This document shows, piece after piece, positions 8,225 to 19,535 of a stretch of DNA of 64,000 bases. Made by a program: the position numbers and the translations under genes. The notes below the pieces were generated by a model that saw nothing but the letters and a program-made list of their open reading frames with translations, was not told the origin of the DNA and searched no databases. Within the stretch, counting starts at the first letter, position 1. Each line of letters opens with the position of its first letter. Source of the DNA: Pinirhizobacter soli (GTDB taxonomy: Bacteria > Pseudomonadota > Gammaproteobacteria > Xanthomonadales > Rhodanobacteraceae); NCBI RefSeq assembly GCF_015905305.1, contig NZ_JADZLQ010000004.1:310001-374000 (forward strand), given 5' to 3'.

Positions 8225-9901
8225 TCAGGCCCCGGCGGGCGGTGCCAGGTACTGGTGCACGGCCTGGATCACCACCGAGCCTTCGCCCACGCCGGAGGCC
8301 ACGCGCTTGACCGAACCTGAGCGCACGTCGCCCACCGCGAAGATGCCCGGGAGCGAGGTCAGGTAAGCCGAAGGCGCCGTGCCCGGAACCGTCTTGCCGG
8401 TGACGACGAAGCCCTTGTCGTCCAGCTCCACGCAACCCTGCAGCCAGTCGGTGTTGGGCTCCGCGCCGATCATCACGAACACGTTGCCGATCAGGCGCGT
8501 GGTGACCTCGCCGGTACCACGGTGGGTCCAGCTGACCTGACGCAGCCGGTCGGGGCCTTCCAGCTTGCAGATCTCCGAATGCGTGTACAGGGTGATCTTC
8601 GGCGACTGCTCGATACGCTGTACCAGGTAGTCGCTCATGGTGGCGGCAAGGCCGCCCGAGCGCACCATCATGTGCACATGGTCGGCGATGCGGGACAGGA
8701 ACACCGCCGCCTGGCCCGCGGAATTGCCGCCGCCGACCACCACCACTTCCTCGCCGCCGCAAAGCTGACCTTCCATTGCAGTGGCGGCGTAATGCACGCC
8801 GGCACCTTCGAAGCGGTCGTAATCCTCGACACTGAGCTTGCGGTAGCGCGCTCCGGTGGCCACCACGAGCGCCCGCGCAGTCACCACTTGTTCGTCGTCC
8901 AGCAGCACGCGGTAGGGCGTGGCCGAGCAGTCGATGGCTGCCGCGGCGCGCGAGACCATCAGCTGCGCACCGAACTTCTGCGCCTGCACCTGCGCGCGGC
9001 CGGCCAGGGCCTGGCCGGAAATGCCGGTGGGGAAGCCCAGGTAGTTCTCGATCTTCGACGACGTCCCCGCCTGCCCGCCGGGCGCCGTGCTTTCCACCAC
9101 GATGGTGGCCAGGCCCTCCGAGGCTGCATAGACCGCCGAGGCCAGGCCCGCGGGGCCACCGCCGATCACCGCCACGTCGTACACCTTGGTCGGGTCGAGC
9201 GTTTCGGTCAGACCAAGGCCATCGGCCAATTCCCGCGACGAAGGATTACGCAGCAGCGTGTCGTCGGCGAGCACCACCACCGGCAACTGGTCGGCCGAAA
9301 GCTCGAAGCATTCCAGGAAGCCGTTGGCTTCGGGGTCGAGCTCCGTGTCGAGCAGGCGGTGCGGGTAGCCATTGCGCACCAGGAAGCGTTGCAGGCGCAG
9401 GGTATCGGCCGAATGCGCCGGGCCGATCAGCACCAGCCCGTCGTTGAAATGGCGGATCAGGCCCACACGGCGCAGGATGAAGGCACGCATGATGATCTCG
9501 CCGATGTCCGGCTCGGACGACACCAGCCGGCGGAAGTCCGCGCGCGGCACGCGCAGCACGCGCGTGGGCACGGGCGCCCAGCCCGACATCAGCACCTGGC
9601 GGTTATTGAACATGTCCAGCTCGCCGCTGAACTGGTGGCGTCCGTGGGTGGTCACCACGTCGCGGCTGCCGTCGCGCTGCCGGTGGAATACCTCCACCCG
9701 CCCTTCCAGCACGAAAAGGAAATCCACCCCGCGCTGGCCACGCTCGAACAGTTCCGTGCCGGCCGGCACCTGCTGCTCCGTGCCATAGCGTTGAACCCGC
9801 GCCGCCATCTCGTCAGAGAGCCGCGGGAACGTCTGCGCGCTCCGGGCCATCGGGTCGCTGGGGTCGATCGCCTGTTCGGGTCGGGGAGGAAGTTCGGCCA
9901 T
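8225..9901 (-). CDS. Cyclic-nucleotide-domain / thioredoxin-reductase-like flavoprotein
   Basis: The protein has 558 residues in three parts. Residues about 20-140 form a CRP-like cyclic-nucleotide-binding domain. About 155-235 resemble a thioredoxin-fold segment. From 239 a thioredoxin-reductase-like module has an FAD Rossmann motif (VIGGGPAGLASAVYAA) and an NADPH motif (VVGGGNSAGQAA). The redox CxxC of true thioredoxin reductases, expected just before the NADPH motif, is missing: the region reads ATAMEGQLCGG. It therefore probably passes electrons to another partner or is regulatory. No membrane segment is seen. The neighbouring cyclase on the same strand begins 44 bases away. Confidence 0.9.
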   Translation of the reverse strand: MAELPPRPEQAIDPSDPMARSAQTFPRLSDEMAARVQRYGTEQQVPAGTELFERGQRGVDFLFVLEGRVEVFHRQRDGSRDVVTTHGRHQFSGELDMFNNRQVLMSGWAPVPTRVLRVPRADFRRLVSSEPDIGEIIMRAFILRRVGLIRHFNDGLVLIGPAHSADTLRLQRFLVRNGYPHRLLDTELDPEANGFLECFELSADQLPVVVLADDTLLRNPSSRELADGLGLTETLDPTKVYDVAVIGGGPAGLASAVYAASEGLATIVVESTAPGGQAGTSSKIENYLGFPTGISGQALAGRAQVQAQKFGAQLMVSRAAAAIDCSATPYRVLLDDEQVVTARALVVATGARYRKLSVEDYDRFEGAGVHYAATAMEGQLCGGEEVVVVGGGNSAGQAAVFLSRIADHVHMMVRSGGLAATMSDYLVQRIEQSPKITLYTHSEICKLEGPDRLRQVSWTHRGTGEVTTRLIGNVFVMIGAEPNTDWLQGCVELDDKGFVVTGKTVPGTAPSAYLTSLPGIFAVGDVRSGSVKRVASGVGEGSVVIQAVHQYLAPPAGA

Positions 9902-10041
9902 CTTCGAATCGTAGCGTTTTGCGGTGACAAGGAATATGACCGGCCAGGACGGCGCGCAAGCCCCTCGCAGCAGGGCAGCTTGACGGGGCGGCGGGATTGC
10001 TTTTAGATCGTGGCAAATCCCTCCGCCGTGAATATATCCCC

Positions 10042-12431
10042 ATGCGAACGATCCCGCTTGCCGCCGCCCTGGCGATGGTTACGTTTTCCGCGGTGGCAGG
10101 CCCCGCGGCCGAGGTGAACCCGCTGATCGGCACGGCCAACGGCGGCAATGTGTTCCCCGGTGCGGTGGTGCCCTTCGGCATGGTGCAGTTCAGTCCCGAG
10201 GCCACGCCGCTGCCGGGCTCACGGCACCTGATCGCCGCCCCCGGCGGCTATGAGTACCGTGCCAACCAGGTGCGCGGATTCAGCCTGACCAACGTGGAAG
10301 GCTGGGGCTGCGCCGGTGGCTCGGGCGACGTGCCGATCATGCCGGTGACCGTACCGGTAACGAATTCCCCCTCGAGCGATTTTCGCCACACCTACGTCGC
10401 GGGATTCAGCCACGCCAACGAGGTGGCGAAAGCCGGCCACTACCAGGTGAAGCTGGACAACGGCGTGGCGGTGGACCTGAGCGCCAGCCTGCACACGGGC
10501 GCTGCACGCTTCATCTTCCCCGCAGGCCACGACGCCAGCTTGCTGGTGCGCGCGTCGGATTCGGAAGTGGGATCGGAAGATGCGAAGGTCGAAGTGGACA
10601 CTGCCCACCGCCGCGTGACCGGCCAGGTCACCAGCGGCAACTTCTGCGGCTATACGCCGGTGAACCAGCGCAGCTACTACACGCTGTACTACGTGATCGA
10701 GGCCGACCAGCCCATCGTGGGCACCGGTACCTGGAAGGATGGCAGCGTTACCGCGGGCGGCACATCTTCCAGCGGCGGGACCGGCTATGGCGCAAAGGGT
10801 GTTCCCGATGCCGGCAAGGGCTCCGGTGCCTGGATCAGCTTCGATGGCGCGAAAGGCAGCAGCGTAAACCTTCGCATCGGTCTTTCATATGTGAGCACGG
10901 CCAACGCGCAGGCCAACCTTGAAGCGGAGAACCCAGCCGGTACATCCTTCGACACCATCGCCGCGCGCGCCATCGCCGCATGGGACGAAAAGCTTGGCCA
11001 GGTAGAGGTACAGGGCGGCAGTCCCGACCAGCGCACGGTGTTCTACACGGCGCTGTACCACGCGCTGATGCACCCGAACATCTTCAGCGACGTCAACGGT
11101 GAGTACCGTGGCTTCGATGGCACCACGCATAAGGTGCAAGCGCCGCAGAAGGCGCAGTACGCCAATTTCTCCGGTTGGGACGTCTACCGTTCGCAGCTGG
11201 CGCTGGTGACCTGGCTCGATCCGAAAACCGGCAGCGACATCGCGCAGAGCCTCTTGAACCAGGCGACGCAAAACCACGGCGTGTGGGACCGCTGGACACA
11301 TAACAGCGGCGGCGTGCACGTGATGAATGGCGACCCTTCGGCCGCGGCAGTGGCCAGCATCGTGGCCTTCGGCGGCCACGACTTCGACAGGAAGGGCGCG
11401 CTGGCCTCGCTGGTGCAGGCTGCCGATCACCCGACGGCACTCGACGCTTCGCACGATGGCTGCGAGGTGGAGTGCGTGGGCCAGCGGCCGGGACTTTCCA
11501 GTTGGTTGTCGCTGCACTACATCCCGGTCGGCGCTCCCGCCTGGGGGCCCGCCGCCGATACGCTGGAAGACGTCACCGCGGAGTTCGGCATCAGCCAGCT
11601 GGCTGGCCGCCTGGGTGACAAGGCCACGCAGCGGCGCTTCCTGGGCCGCGCGCAGAACTGGCGAAACGTGTTCGACCCGAAGGCCACGCCCTCCGAAGGC
11701 TATATCCGCAACCGCAACGCCGATGGCAGCTGGGCGCTGGTGAAAGATGAAGACGACAAACCCGCGCATGCCTTCGACCCCTCCACCGAAGATGGCTTCG
11801 TCGAAGGCAGCGCCGCGCAATATGTATGGATGGTGCCCTTCAATGTGCGGGGCCTGTTCCAGGCGATGGGCGGTACGGACAAGGCACGCGCGCGGCTGGA
11901 TAAATTCTTCTACCAGCCAGATGGCACGTTTGCCGTGACCAAGGCCGGCCCGCTGCATGCCGAGCTCGATAACGAACCCTCGATCGGTACCCCATGGCTG
12001 TATGCGTATGCGGGCGCCCCATGGAAAACCCAGGAACTGGTTCGCGAGGTGCTGGACAAGATCTGGGTGAATGCGCCCAACGGCATCCCGGGTAACGACG
12101 ACCTGGGCGAGATGAGCTCATGGTACGTGTTCGCCGCGATGGGTCTGTACCCGGCTGCACCCGGACGCGCGGAGTTCGTGCTGGGAAGCCCTGAGTTCCA
12201 GCACATCGCGATCAAGCGTGCCGATGGCGACGTGGTGATCGACGCGCCGGCGGCCGGCCCAGGCAAACCGTATGTGCAAGGCCTCGCCCTCGATGGCAAA
12301 GCCACCTCGCGCCCATGGCTGCCCGAATCGTTCGCGCTGCATGGCGGCAAGCTACGCTTCGACTTAGGTGACACTCCGCAAAAAAAATGGGGCGCCGGCA
12401 GCGCCGACGCCCCACCTTCATTCGACGTGCA

Positions 12432-12435
<4 letters not shown>
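10042..12435 (+). CDS. GH92-family exo-alpha-mannosidase, secreted
   Basis: The 797-residue protein starts with a Sec signal peptide (residues 1-19, ending AVAG). It continues with the GH92 N-terminal pattern VNPLIGTANGGNVFPGAVVPFGMVQ. The family hallmark GNDDLGEMSSWYVFAAMGLYP is near the C-terminus, and LDNEPSIGTPWLY is also present. GH92 enzymes are calcium-dependent inverting alpha-mannosidases acting on N-glycan or yeast mannan. ATG 10042 was chosen because the leader is then of normal length; an in-frame ATG at 9997 would add a polar extension. The last 60 bases contain the terminator of the convergent aminopeptidase gene. Confidence 0.93.
12380..12414 (-). terminator. Rho-independent terminator of the aminopeptidase gene inside the GH92 coding end
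   Basis: Read on the minus strand, a 7-bp GC-rich stem (arms 12408-12414 and 12388-12394, TGGGGCG/CGCCCCA) with a self-complementary loop is followed by eight T (12387-12380). It starts about 18 bases after the aminopeptidase stop codon. The whole element is coding DNA on the plus strand, where the A-run encodes Lys-Lys of the GH92 C-terminus. Confidence 0.8.
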
Positions 12436-15071
<2,636 letters not shown>

Positions 15072-15242
15072 GGAATTCCTTATTATTAGTATGGGGAAGG
15101 CTTGGGGGTGTGGCGGCGGACAGACTGCCGGATAGTGCGCCGTCGCTTCAACCGGCAGACACCGCCGAAAGTCATGCCCGAATCGCCTTGACGAAGCGGC
15201 GCCGCCTGCGTAGCGTGGCGGCGGAAGTATCAGGGGTTCTCC

Positions 15243-15698
15243 ATGCTTTGCCAGTCTTGCGGCGCCGACGTACCGTCGTCGGCCCGGGTTTGTCCCGCCT
15301 GCCATATGCCGGTTTCGATGGCGGACGTACCGCCACTTCCCGTGGGCCGCGGCGTGGAACCACCGCCGTTGCCGGAGGCGCCGGCCTTCGTTTTCCATCC
15401 CAAGCGTGATATTGGCCCCGCCTGGACGCTGATAGCAGCCAGCGTGCTGCTGGTCGCGGGCCTGGCCCTGGGGCACTTTGCCTGGAGGGGGAATATCGCC
15501 GCGGTGATCGGCATCGCCGTGGCGCCGTCCATGCTGGGGGCGCTCATCGGGGGCCTCGCAGCCGTGGCGGTGAAGGCCCGTTTTCGCGTGGCGTGGCTGG
15601 TTGCCTGGACCGTGTTGCTGGCGCTTTGTGCGCTGGGCTGCCTGGGCGGAGCCGGCTTCCCGCCACCTGCCACCGCCATGGCACAAAACGTGCTGTAA
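15243..15698 (+). CDS. Zinc-ribbon membrane protein of unknown function
   Basis: The product has 151 residues. The N-terminus has paired Cys motifs (CQSCG and CPAC, residues 3-20) forming a probable zinc ribbon. A Pro-rich linker follows, then three hydrophobic segments (about 60-82, 86-110 and 117-138). AGGGG lies 8 bases before the ATG. Many such proteins are annotated only as double-zinc-ribbon or DUF proteins; no partner is visible here. Confidence 0.75.
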   Translation: MLCQSCGADVPSSARVCPACHMPVSMADVPPLPVGRGVEPPPLPEAPAFVFHPKRDIGPAWTLIAASVLLVAGLALGHFAWRGNIAAVIGIAVAPSMLGALIGGLAAVAVKARFRVAWLVAWTVLLALCALGCLGGAGFPPPATAMAQNVL

Positions 15699-15757
15699 GC
15701 CTCGCAAGGGCTCCATAGAGAGCCAGTAAACCGACGCCGATAGAAGGGGGCAAGGTG

Positions 15758-16009
15758 ATGCGAGGTGTGGTGAGGTTCTACAACCCAGATCTGCAGGTGG
15801 CACTGATCGAGCGAGACAACGGGCTTACGTTGGGCTCGATCGAATCAGGCCATTGCGCGGTGAACGACGTGCTGCTCGGACACTTCCGCGACGAGCGCAG
15901 CGGGCGGGTGCGCAACACCAGCACCGACTCGGACGTGCGCTTGCGGGTGGAAGCGGAGGCCATCACGCCCGAGGAAGGCAACGAGCTGGTCACGCTGCTG
16001 CGTTGCTGA
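15758..16009 (+). CDS. Small protein of unknown function
   Basis: The product has 83 residues, starting MRGVVRFYNPDLQVALIERDNG. The beginning loosely resembles an OB-fold, cold-shock-like strand pattern (G-V-V-R-F then a beta turn), but the RNA-binding aromatic motifs are absent. The ATG at 15758 has a strong GAAGGGGG ribosome site at good spacing; GTG at 15755 is an alternative. No function is assigned. Confidence 0.6.
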   Translation: MRGVVRFYNPDLQVALIERDNGLTLGSIESGHCAVNDVLLGHFRDERSGRVRNTSTDSDVRLRVEAEAITPEEGNELVTLLRC

Positions 16010-16060
16010 CCTTCATCGCGCCATTACACTGGCGCACATGACGATAAGCCTTCGAAGCCG

Positions 16061-17047
16061 ATGACGGGCGCGTACCGTGCAGGCATGGAGTTGCTGGCGG
16101 CGGCGCTCGTGGCCGCCATCGTCTTCGTTTCCGGCGCCTGGGGCGCCTTGGCGCTGTGGTACCACGGCTCGAGGCTCGCGCTGGGCGCCTACCTGATAGC
16201 TGTCGTGGCGTGCATTGCCGCCATCGTCCTTTTCGGCCATGCATGGCCCCTCGTCGCCTGGGGGCTGGTGCTCTTGTCGCTGCTGGGTTGGTGGTGGCGC
16301 ATTGCCCCGTCGAATGATCGCGACTGGGCCGACGACGTTGCCCGCACGCTCACCGGACGCATCGATGGCGACATGGCGCAGCTTTCCCATGTCCGCGACT
16401 TCCGCTGGACTTCGGAAGATACCTATCAAGTTCGCTGGGCCAATCCGTCCTACGATCTGTCGCGCCTGCAACACGCCGACGCCATCGTTTCCTATTGGGG
16501 GCTGCGCAGCATCGCCCACGCCATGGTGTCCTTCGCCTTCGACGATGGCCGGTACCTGGTGTTCTCGGTGGAGATCCGCAAGAAGCGGGGGCAGGCATTC
16601 TCCGCCATCGGCGGCTTCTTCAAGCAATACGAGATGATCCTGATCGCCGCCACGGAGCCGGACATCATCGGCGTGCGTACCAACATGCGCATGGAAGACA
16701 CCTACCTGCTACCGCTCAATGCCCACGCTGACACGCTGCGCTCGCTGTTCGTGGCCTACGTGGATGCGGCCAACCGCCTGGCGGCGCGGCCTGAGTGGTA
16801 CAACACCATCACCTCCAACTGCACCACGCTGGTCTACCGCATGGCGCGCCGCCTCAATCCCGGCCTGCCGATGGATATCCGCCTGCTGGCGACGGGCTAC
16901 CTGCCTGAGTACCTGCGCGATGCCGGTGCCGTGGATGCTCCCGATGGCGTGGAAAAACTTCGCCAGCGCAGCGCGATCAGCGAACGGGCCCGTGCGGCGG
17001 GCCTGGACGGCGATTTCTCCGCCGCGATCCGGACCCCCGTGAGTTGA
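16061..17047 (+). CDS. DUF4105-domain membrane protein
   Basis: The 328-residue protein has two or three N-terminal hydrophobic segments (residues about 8-75). A soluble DUF4105-type domain follows, recognisable by the segments VSYWGLRSIAHAMVSFAF, FSVEIRKKRGQAFS and YNTITSNCTTLVYRMARR. The conserved Cys and His in these segments suggest a thiol-hydrolase-like fold, but activity is not established for the family. Start is uncertain: ATG 16061 or ATG 16085, neither with a clear ribosome site. It is convergent with the 17051 gene, three bases apart. Confidence 0.85.
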   Translation: MTGAYRAGMELLAAALVAAIVFVSGAWGALALWYHGSRLALGAYLIAVVACIAAIVLFGHAWPLVAWGLVLLSLLGWWWRIAPSNDRDWADDVARTLTGRIDGDMAQLSHVRDFRWTSEDTYQVRWANPSYDLSRLQHADAIVSYWGLRSIAHAMVSFAFDDGRYLVFSVEIRKKRGQAFSAIGGFFKQYEMILIAATEPDIIGVRTNMRMEDTYLLPLNAHADTLRSLFVAYVDAANRLAARPEWYNTITSNCTTLVYRMARRLNPGLPMDIRLLATGYLPEYLRDAGAVDAPDGVEKLRQRSAISERARAAGLDGDFSAAIRTPVS

Positions 17048-17050
17048 TGG

Positions 17051-17536
17051 CTACACCTGCAACACGGCACGGCGATAGCTCCATTCCGTGGCATCGCCAT
17101 AGTCCGCGTCACTGAGCGTGCGCAGACTGCTGCCGTGCGCTGCCAGCCGTGCGTCGATCACCCTGGCAACCTCCGGCGAGCATCCAAGCACCGTGCAGTC
17201 GATGTCCACCAGCGCCGCCCAGCATTCGGCCGGATCCACCAGGACGCAGTCGGGCGAACCGGACCCGTGCATGGTGCGGGCGAAGGCGCCCCAGTCCGCA
17301 GGCACCGTGCGGCACCACGGATCGGCTTCCGTGCCACGCGCATATTCCCCGAGCCACCAATACATATGGGGACTTGCCACGCGCAGGGCGTCCCACAATT
17401 CCCGCGGCATGCCGTGCACGCCGTGGCGGTCGCGGAACAATACCGTGCCCCGCCAGCCCGGGAACCGGAACGCCGACGGCGCATCTTCGCTTTCATCGAA
17501 ATAAGTCGCCCGCACAGACTGCGCGGTGAACGTCAT
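17051..17536 (-). CDS. Protein of unknown function, 161 residues
   Basis: No family was recognised. The protein is soluble, rich in Trp, Asp and Ala, and has no signal peptide or membrane segment. Features are an early aromatic strand (FRFPGWRGTVLFRDRHG), a WWLGEYARG segment and a C-terminal half around DADYGDATEWSYRR. It is convergent with the DUF4105 gene. Codon usage looks like its neighbours, so it is probably a real native gene. Confidence 0.6.
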   Translation of the reverse strand: MTFTAQSVRATYFDESEDAPSAFRFPGWRGTVLFRDRHGVHGMPRELWDALRVASPHMYWWLGEYARGTEADPWCRTVPADWGAFARTMHGSGSPDCVLVDPAECWAALVDIDCTVLGCSPEVARVIDARLAAHGSSLRTLSDADYGDATEWSYRRAVLQV

Positions 17537-17648
17537 GCAACGGCACCCATGGCATCCCCTTGACCGTGGCCGTCCAGCGGTGACCCTTCAAGAAGGGTCG
17601 TCGCTGCCCCGGCGGATCATGCGCCCGGTGGCGATATTCGGCAAGCGG

Positions 17649-18011
17649 TCAGGCCACGTGCAACGGATGGGCGTCGATCGCGCGCCGAAGCATGCCAATG
17701 TCGAAGGGCTTTTCAACCAATGTGCCGCGGAATCCCGGTGGCATGTCGCAGGCACCGGTGGCCGTGGTCAGGATGGTACGGATGCCGCGATGGCGAAGGA
17801 TGTCCACCGCGGGCCACGCAACCTTGCCCCGGAGGTCGAGGTCTACCAGGGCCAGTTCGCATTGCACCCGCTGGGCAGCATCAACCGCCTGCTCGACCGT
17901 GGCCGCCGTGGCGGCCACGTCATAGCCAAGGATATCCAGCGTGTCGATGAGCGCTTCGACCAACAGGAAGTTGTCCTCGATGATCAAGGCGCGCGCCCGC
18001 GGCGTCCGCAT
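17649..18011 (-). CDS. Stand-alone response regulator receiver domain
   Basis: The 120-residue protein is a single REC domain. The acidic pair is E12-D13, the phospho-acceptor is D57 in LALVDLDLRG, the switch Thr lies in ILTTATG and the conserved Lys is in VEKPF. It has no output domain, like CheY or phosphorelay shuttles. The soluble hybrid kinase 1.5 kb away is a plausible but unproven partner. Its upstream region (18012-18182) is strikingly AT-rich and contains an inverted repeat. Confidence 0.9.
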   Translation of the reverse strand: MRTPRARALIIEDNFLLVEALIDTLDILGYDVAATAATVEQAVDAAQRVQCELALVDLDLRGKVAWPAVDILRHRGIRTILTTATGACDMPPGFRGTLVEKPFDIGMLRRAIDAHPLHVA

Positions 18012-18095
18012 GGTGATGCCCCACTCCAGGCCAAGGTCGGTGCTGCTTTTCCTGGTTCGAGGGTACAGACACCAACATATATTTTTCTAGCGCAC

Positions 18096-18112
18096 AATGG
18101 TTATAAACCGTT
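18096..18112. promoter_or_regulatory. Inverted repeat in the AT-rich leader of the receiver gene
   Basis: AATGGTT-ATA-AACCGTT (6 of 7 arm pairs match) lies 85 bases upstream of the receiver gene within an AT-rich gap. The heptamer GCGCACA occurs on either side, at 18090-18096 and 18130-18136. It may be an operator or an UP-element-like promoter region. Without relatives to compare, the role is open. Confidence 0.35.
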
Positions 18113-18182
18113 ATTTATTGACAGAATTTGCGCACAGATTATCGGGTAAACGTTTTCTCGATACGCCGTCGGCGGGCAGAAC

Positions 18183-18644
18183 TCAGTTGTGCGGCAGGGC
18201 GCTGTCATCCGGAAGGCGGAAACGCGGGTCGCGGCTTTCGTAAAAATCGTCCGCTGGCATGCCCAGGAACACCCAAAGGTTCATGCCGATCATCACCACG
18301 GCCACGCCCAGCGCCATCGGATCGCCCAGTGTCACCCCGGGAGCGGGCGAAATCATCGAGACAACCTGGTCAAGCACGCGCAAGCCGAAGAACACGCAGG
18401 CCGAACCCAGTGCATACCAGCGCCAACGCGGGCGTCCCACCAGGGCCACGATGGTGCACACCACCACCGCCAAAGCCAGCAATCCGGTCACCCCCATCAC
18501 CATCGGGTTGTAATGAACCGGGGGCGGCGCGTCCGGTCCCTTGCCCTTGGGGGCATAGCTGGCCACGGCCAATGCCGCGGTGAGGATGTTCAACCCCAAG
18601 ATTCCCCACAAGCGCATGGGCCGCGGGACTTTTTCGAAAGGCAT
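18183..18644 (-). CDS. Small four-helix membrane protein, unknown
   Basis: The product is about 153 residues with four hydrophobic segments (RLWGILGLNILTAALAVASY; a MVMGVTGLLALAVVVCTIVAL stretch; WYALGSACVFFGLRVL; and MALGVAVVMIGMNLWVFLG). It ends in a charged tail. ATG 18644 is preferred because GAGG lies six bases upstream; ATG 18656 is four codons earlier and in frame. Function unknown. It is divergent from the gene at 18808. Confidence 0.65.
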   Translation of the reverse strand: MPFEKVPRPMRLWGILGLNILTAALAVASYAPKGKGPDAPPPVHYNPMVMGVTGLLALAVVVCTIVALVGRPRWRWYALGSACVFFGLRVLDQVVSMISPAPGVTLGDPMALGVAVVMIGMNLWVFLGMPADDFYESRDPRFRLPDDSALPHN

Positions 18645-18662
18645 GTATTGCCTCATGGTTAA

Positions 18663-18674
18663 GGACCTAGGTCC
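18663..18674. promoter_or_regulatory. Perfect 12-bp palindrome between divergent genes
   Basis: GGACCTAGGTCC is a perfect uninterrupted palindrome in the gap between two divergent membrane-protein genes (18644 minus, 18808 plus). It could be an operator for a dimeric repressor. The assignment rests on symmetry and position only. Confidence 0.35.
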
Positions 18675-18807
18675 ATTCTCGGCGATCCAGGTGGGCGCGT
18701 CATGGCACGGCGCCGCAATGCGGTCGCAAGATCTTCGGCTCAACCTGCGCAAGCTGATGCCGATACCCGATCAGGGCGCTCATCCTGAAGGCGCCGGCGA
18801 ACCATTG

Positions 18808-19473
18808 ATGGGCATCGACGACATCCTGCTGATCCTGATCCTGCTGGGCGTGATCCTGGCGGCGGTAGCCACCTATTTCCTTTGGCCAAGAAACGAAGAG
18901 GACGCCGCGCCCGAGCCGCTACCTGCCCCAGCCACCGCAGCCGAAACCCAGGCGTTGGGCAGTGCCCAGGCGTTCCGCATGCACCCAGCCGAGGACCGCG
19001 GCCGCGGTGGCGACCTGGTGCTGTTATCGGCCGATGGACGAGCCCTGCTAGGCCTGGGCCGGATGGCTACGCTCGGCGAGGAGGCCACGCCGCTGGACGA
19101 TCCCACCGGCATCGCCCATGCCCACGCCTGCCAACTGGCGATGGACTTGATCGCCCGGTCCATGTCCGTCACGGGCGCCACTATCGAACTCATCTACCAT
19201 CCGAAAATCCGCGACCTCCTTGCCGAACCCGGCGTGGAACTTGTGAAGGTACGCCCCGGTGACGGCCGCCGGGCTATGCATGGTGCCCTGGACAGCCGGA
19301 AATTCAGCGGCTACGGGGTAGCGATCGAGGCCGGCCGGCTGGGCCAGGTGGGCAAGGAACTGGAACAACTCGCGCGCGTGATGGCGGCAGCCAGCCCATC
19401 GCAGTCCAAGCACGTGCGGCTGGCCATCGTGTTCGATGCGGTCGAGCGCGCCTGCAGGGTATATCCGTTGTAA
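18808..19473 (+). CDS. Single-pass membrane protein of unknown function
   Basis: The product has 221 residues with an N-terminal transmembrane segment (MGIDDILLILILLGVILAAV), followed by a Pro/Ala linker and a soluble domain of about 170 residues. The soluble domain has a helix-strand pattern (ACQLAMDLIARSMSVTGATIELIYHP, quoted in two parts across residues 108-135) but no family I recognise. The ATG at 18808 places the membrane helix at the very N-terminus; in-frame ATGs upstream give an implausible polar extension. A hybrid kinase gene follows 62 bases later on the same strand. Confidence 0.65.
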   Translation: MGIDDILLILILLGVILAAVATYFLWPRNEEDAAPEPLPAPATAAETQALGSAQAFRMHPAEDRGRGGDLVLLSADGRALLGLGRMATLGEEATPLDDPTGIAHAHACQLAMDLIARSMSVTGATIELIYHPKIRDLLAEPGVELVKVRPGDGRRAMHGALDSRKFSGYGVAIEAGRLGQVGKELEQLARVMAAASPSQSKHVRLAIVFDAVERACRVYPL

Positions 19474-19535
19474 TTGCACGAAGATTCGATCCGGTGCCAA
19501 GCGGGGTATGATCCCGGCGCCGAAGGAGAGCGAAA

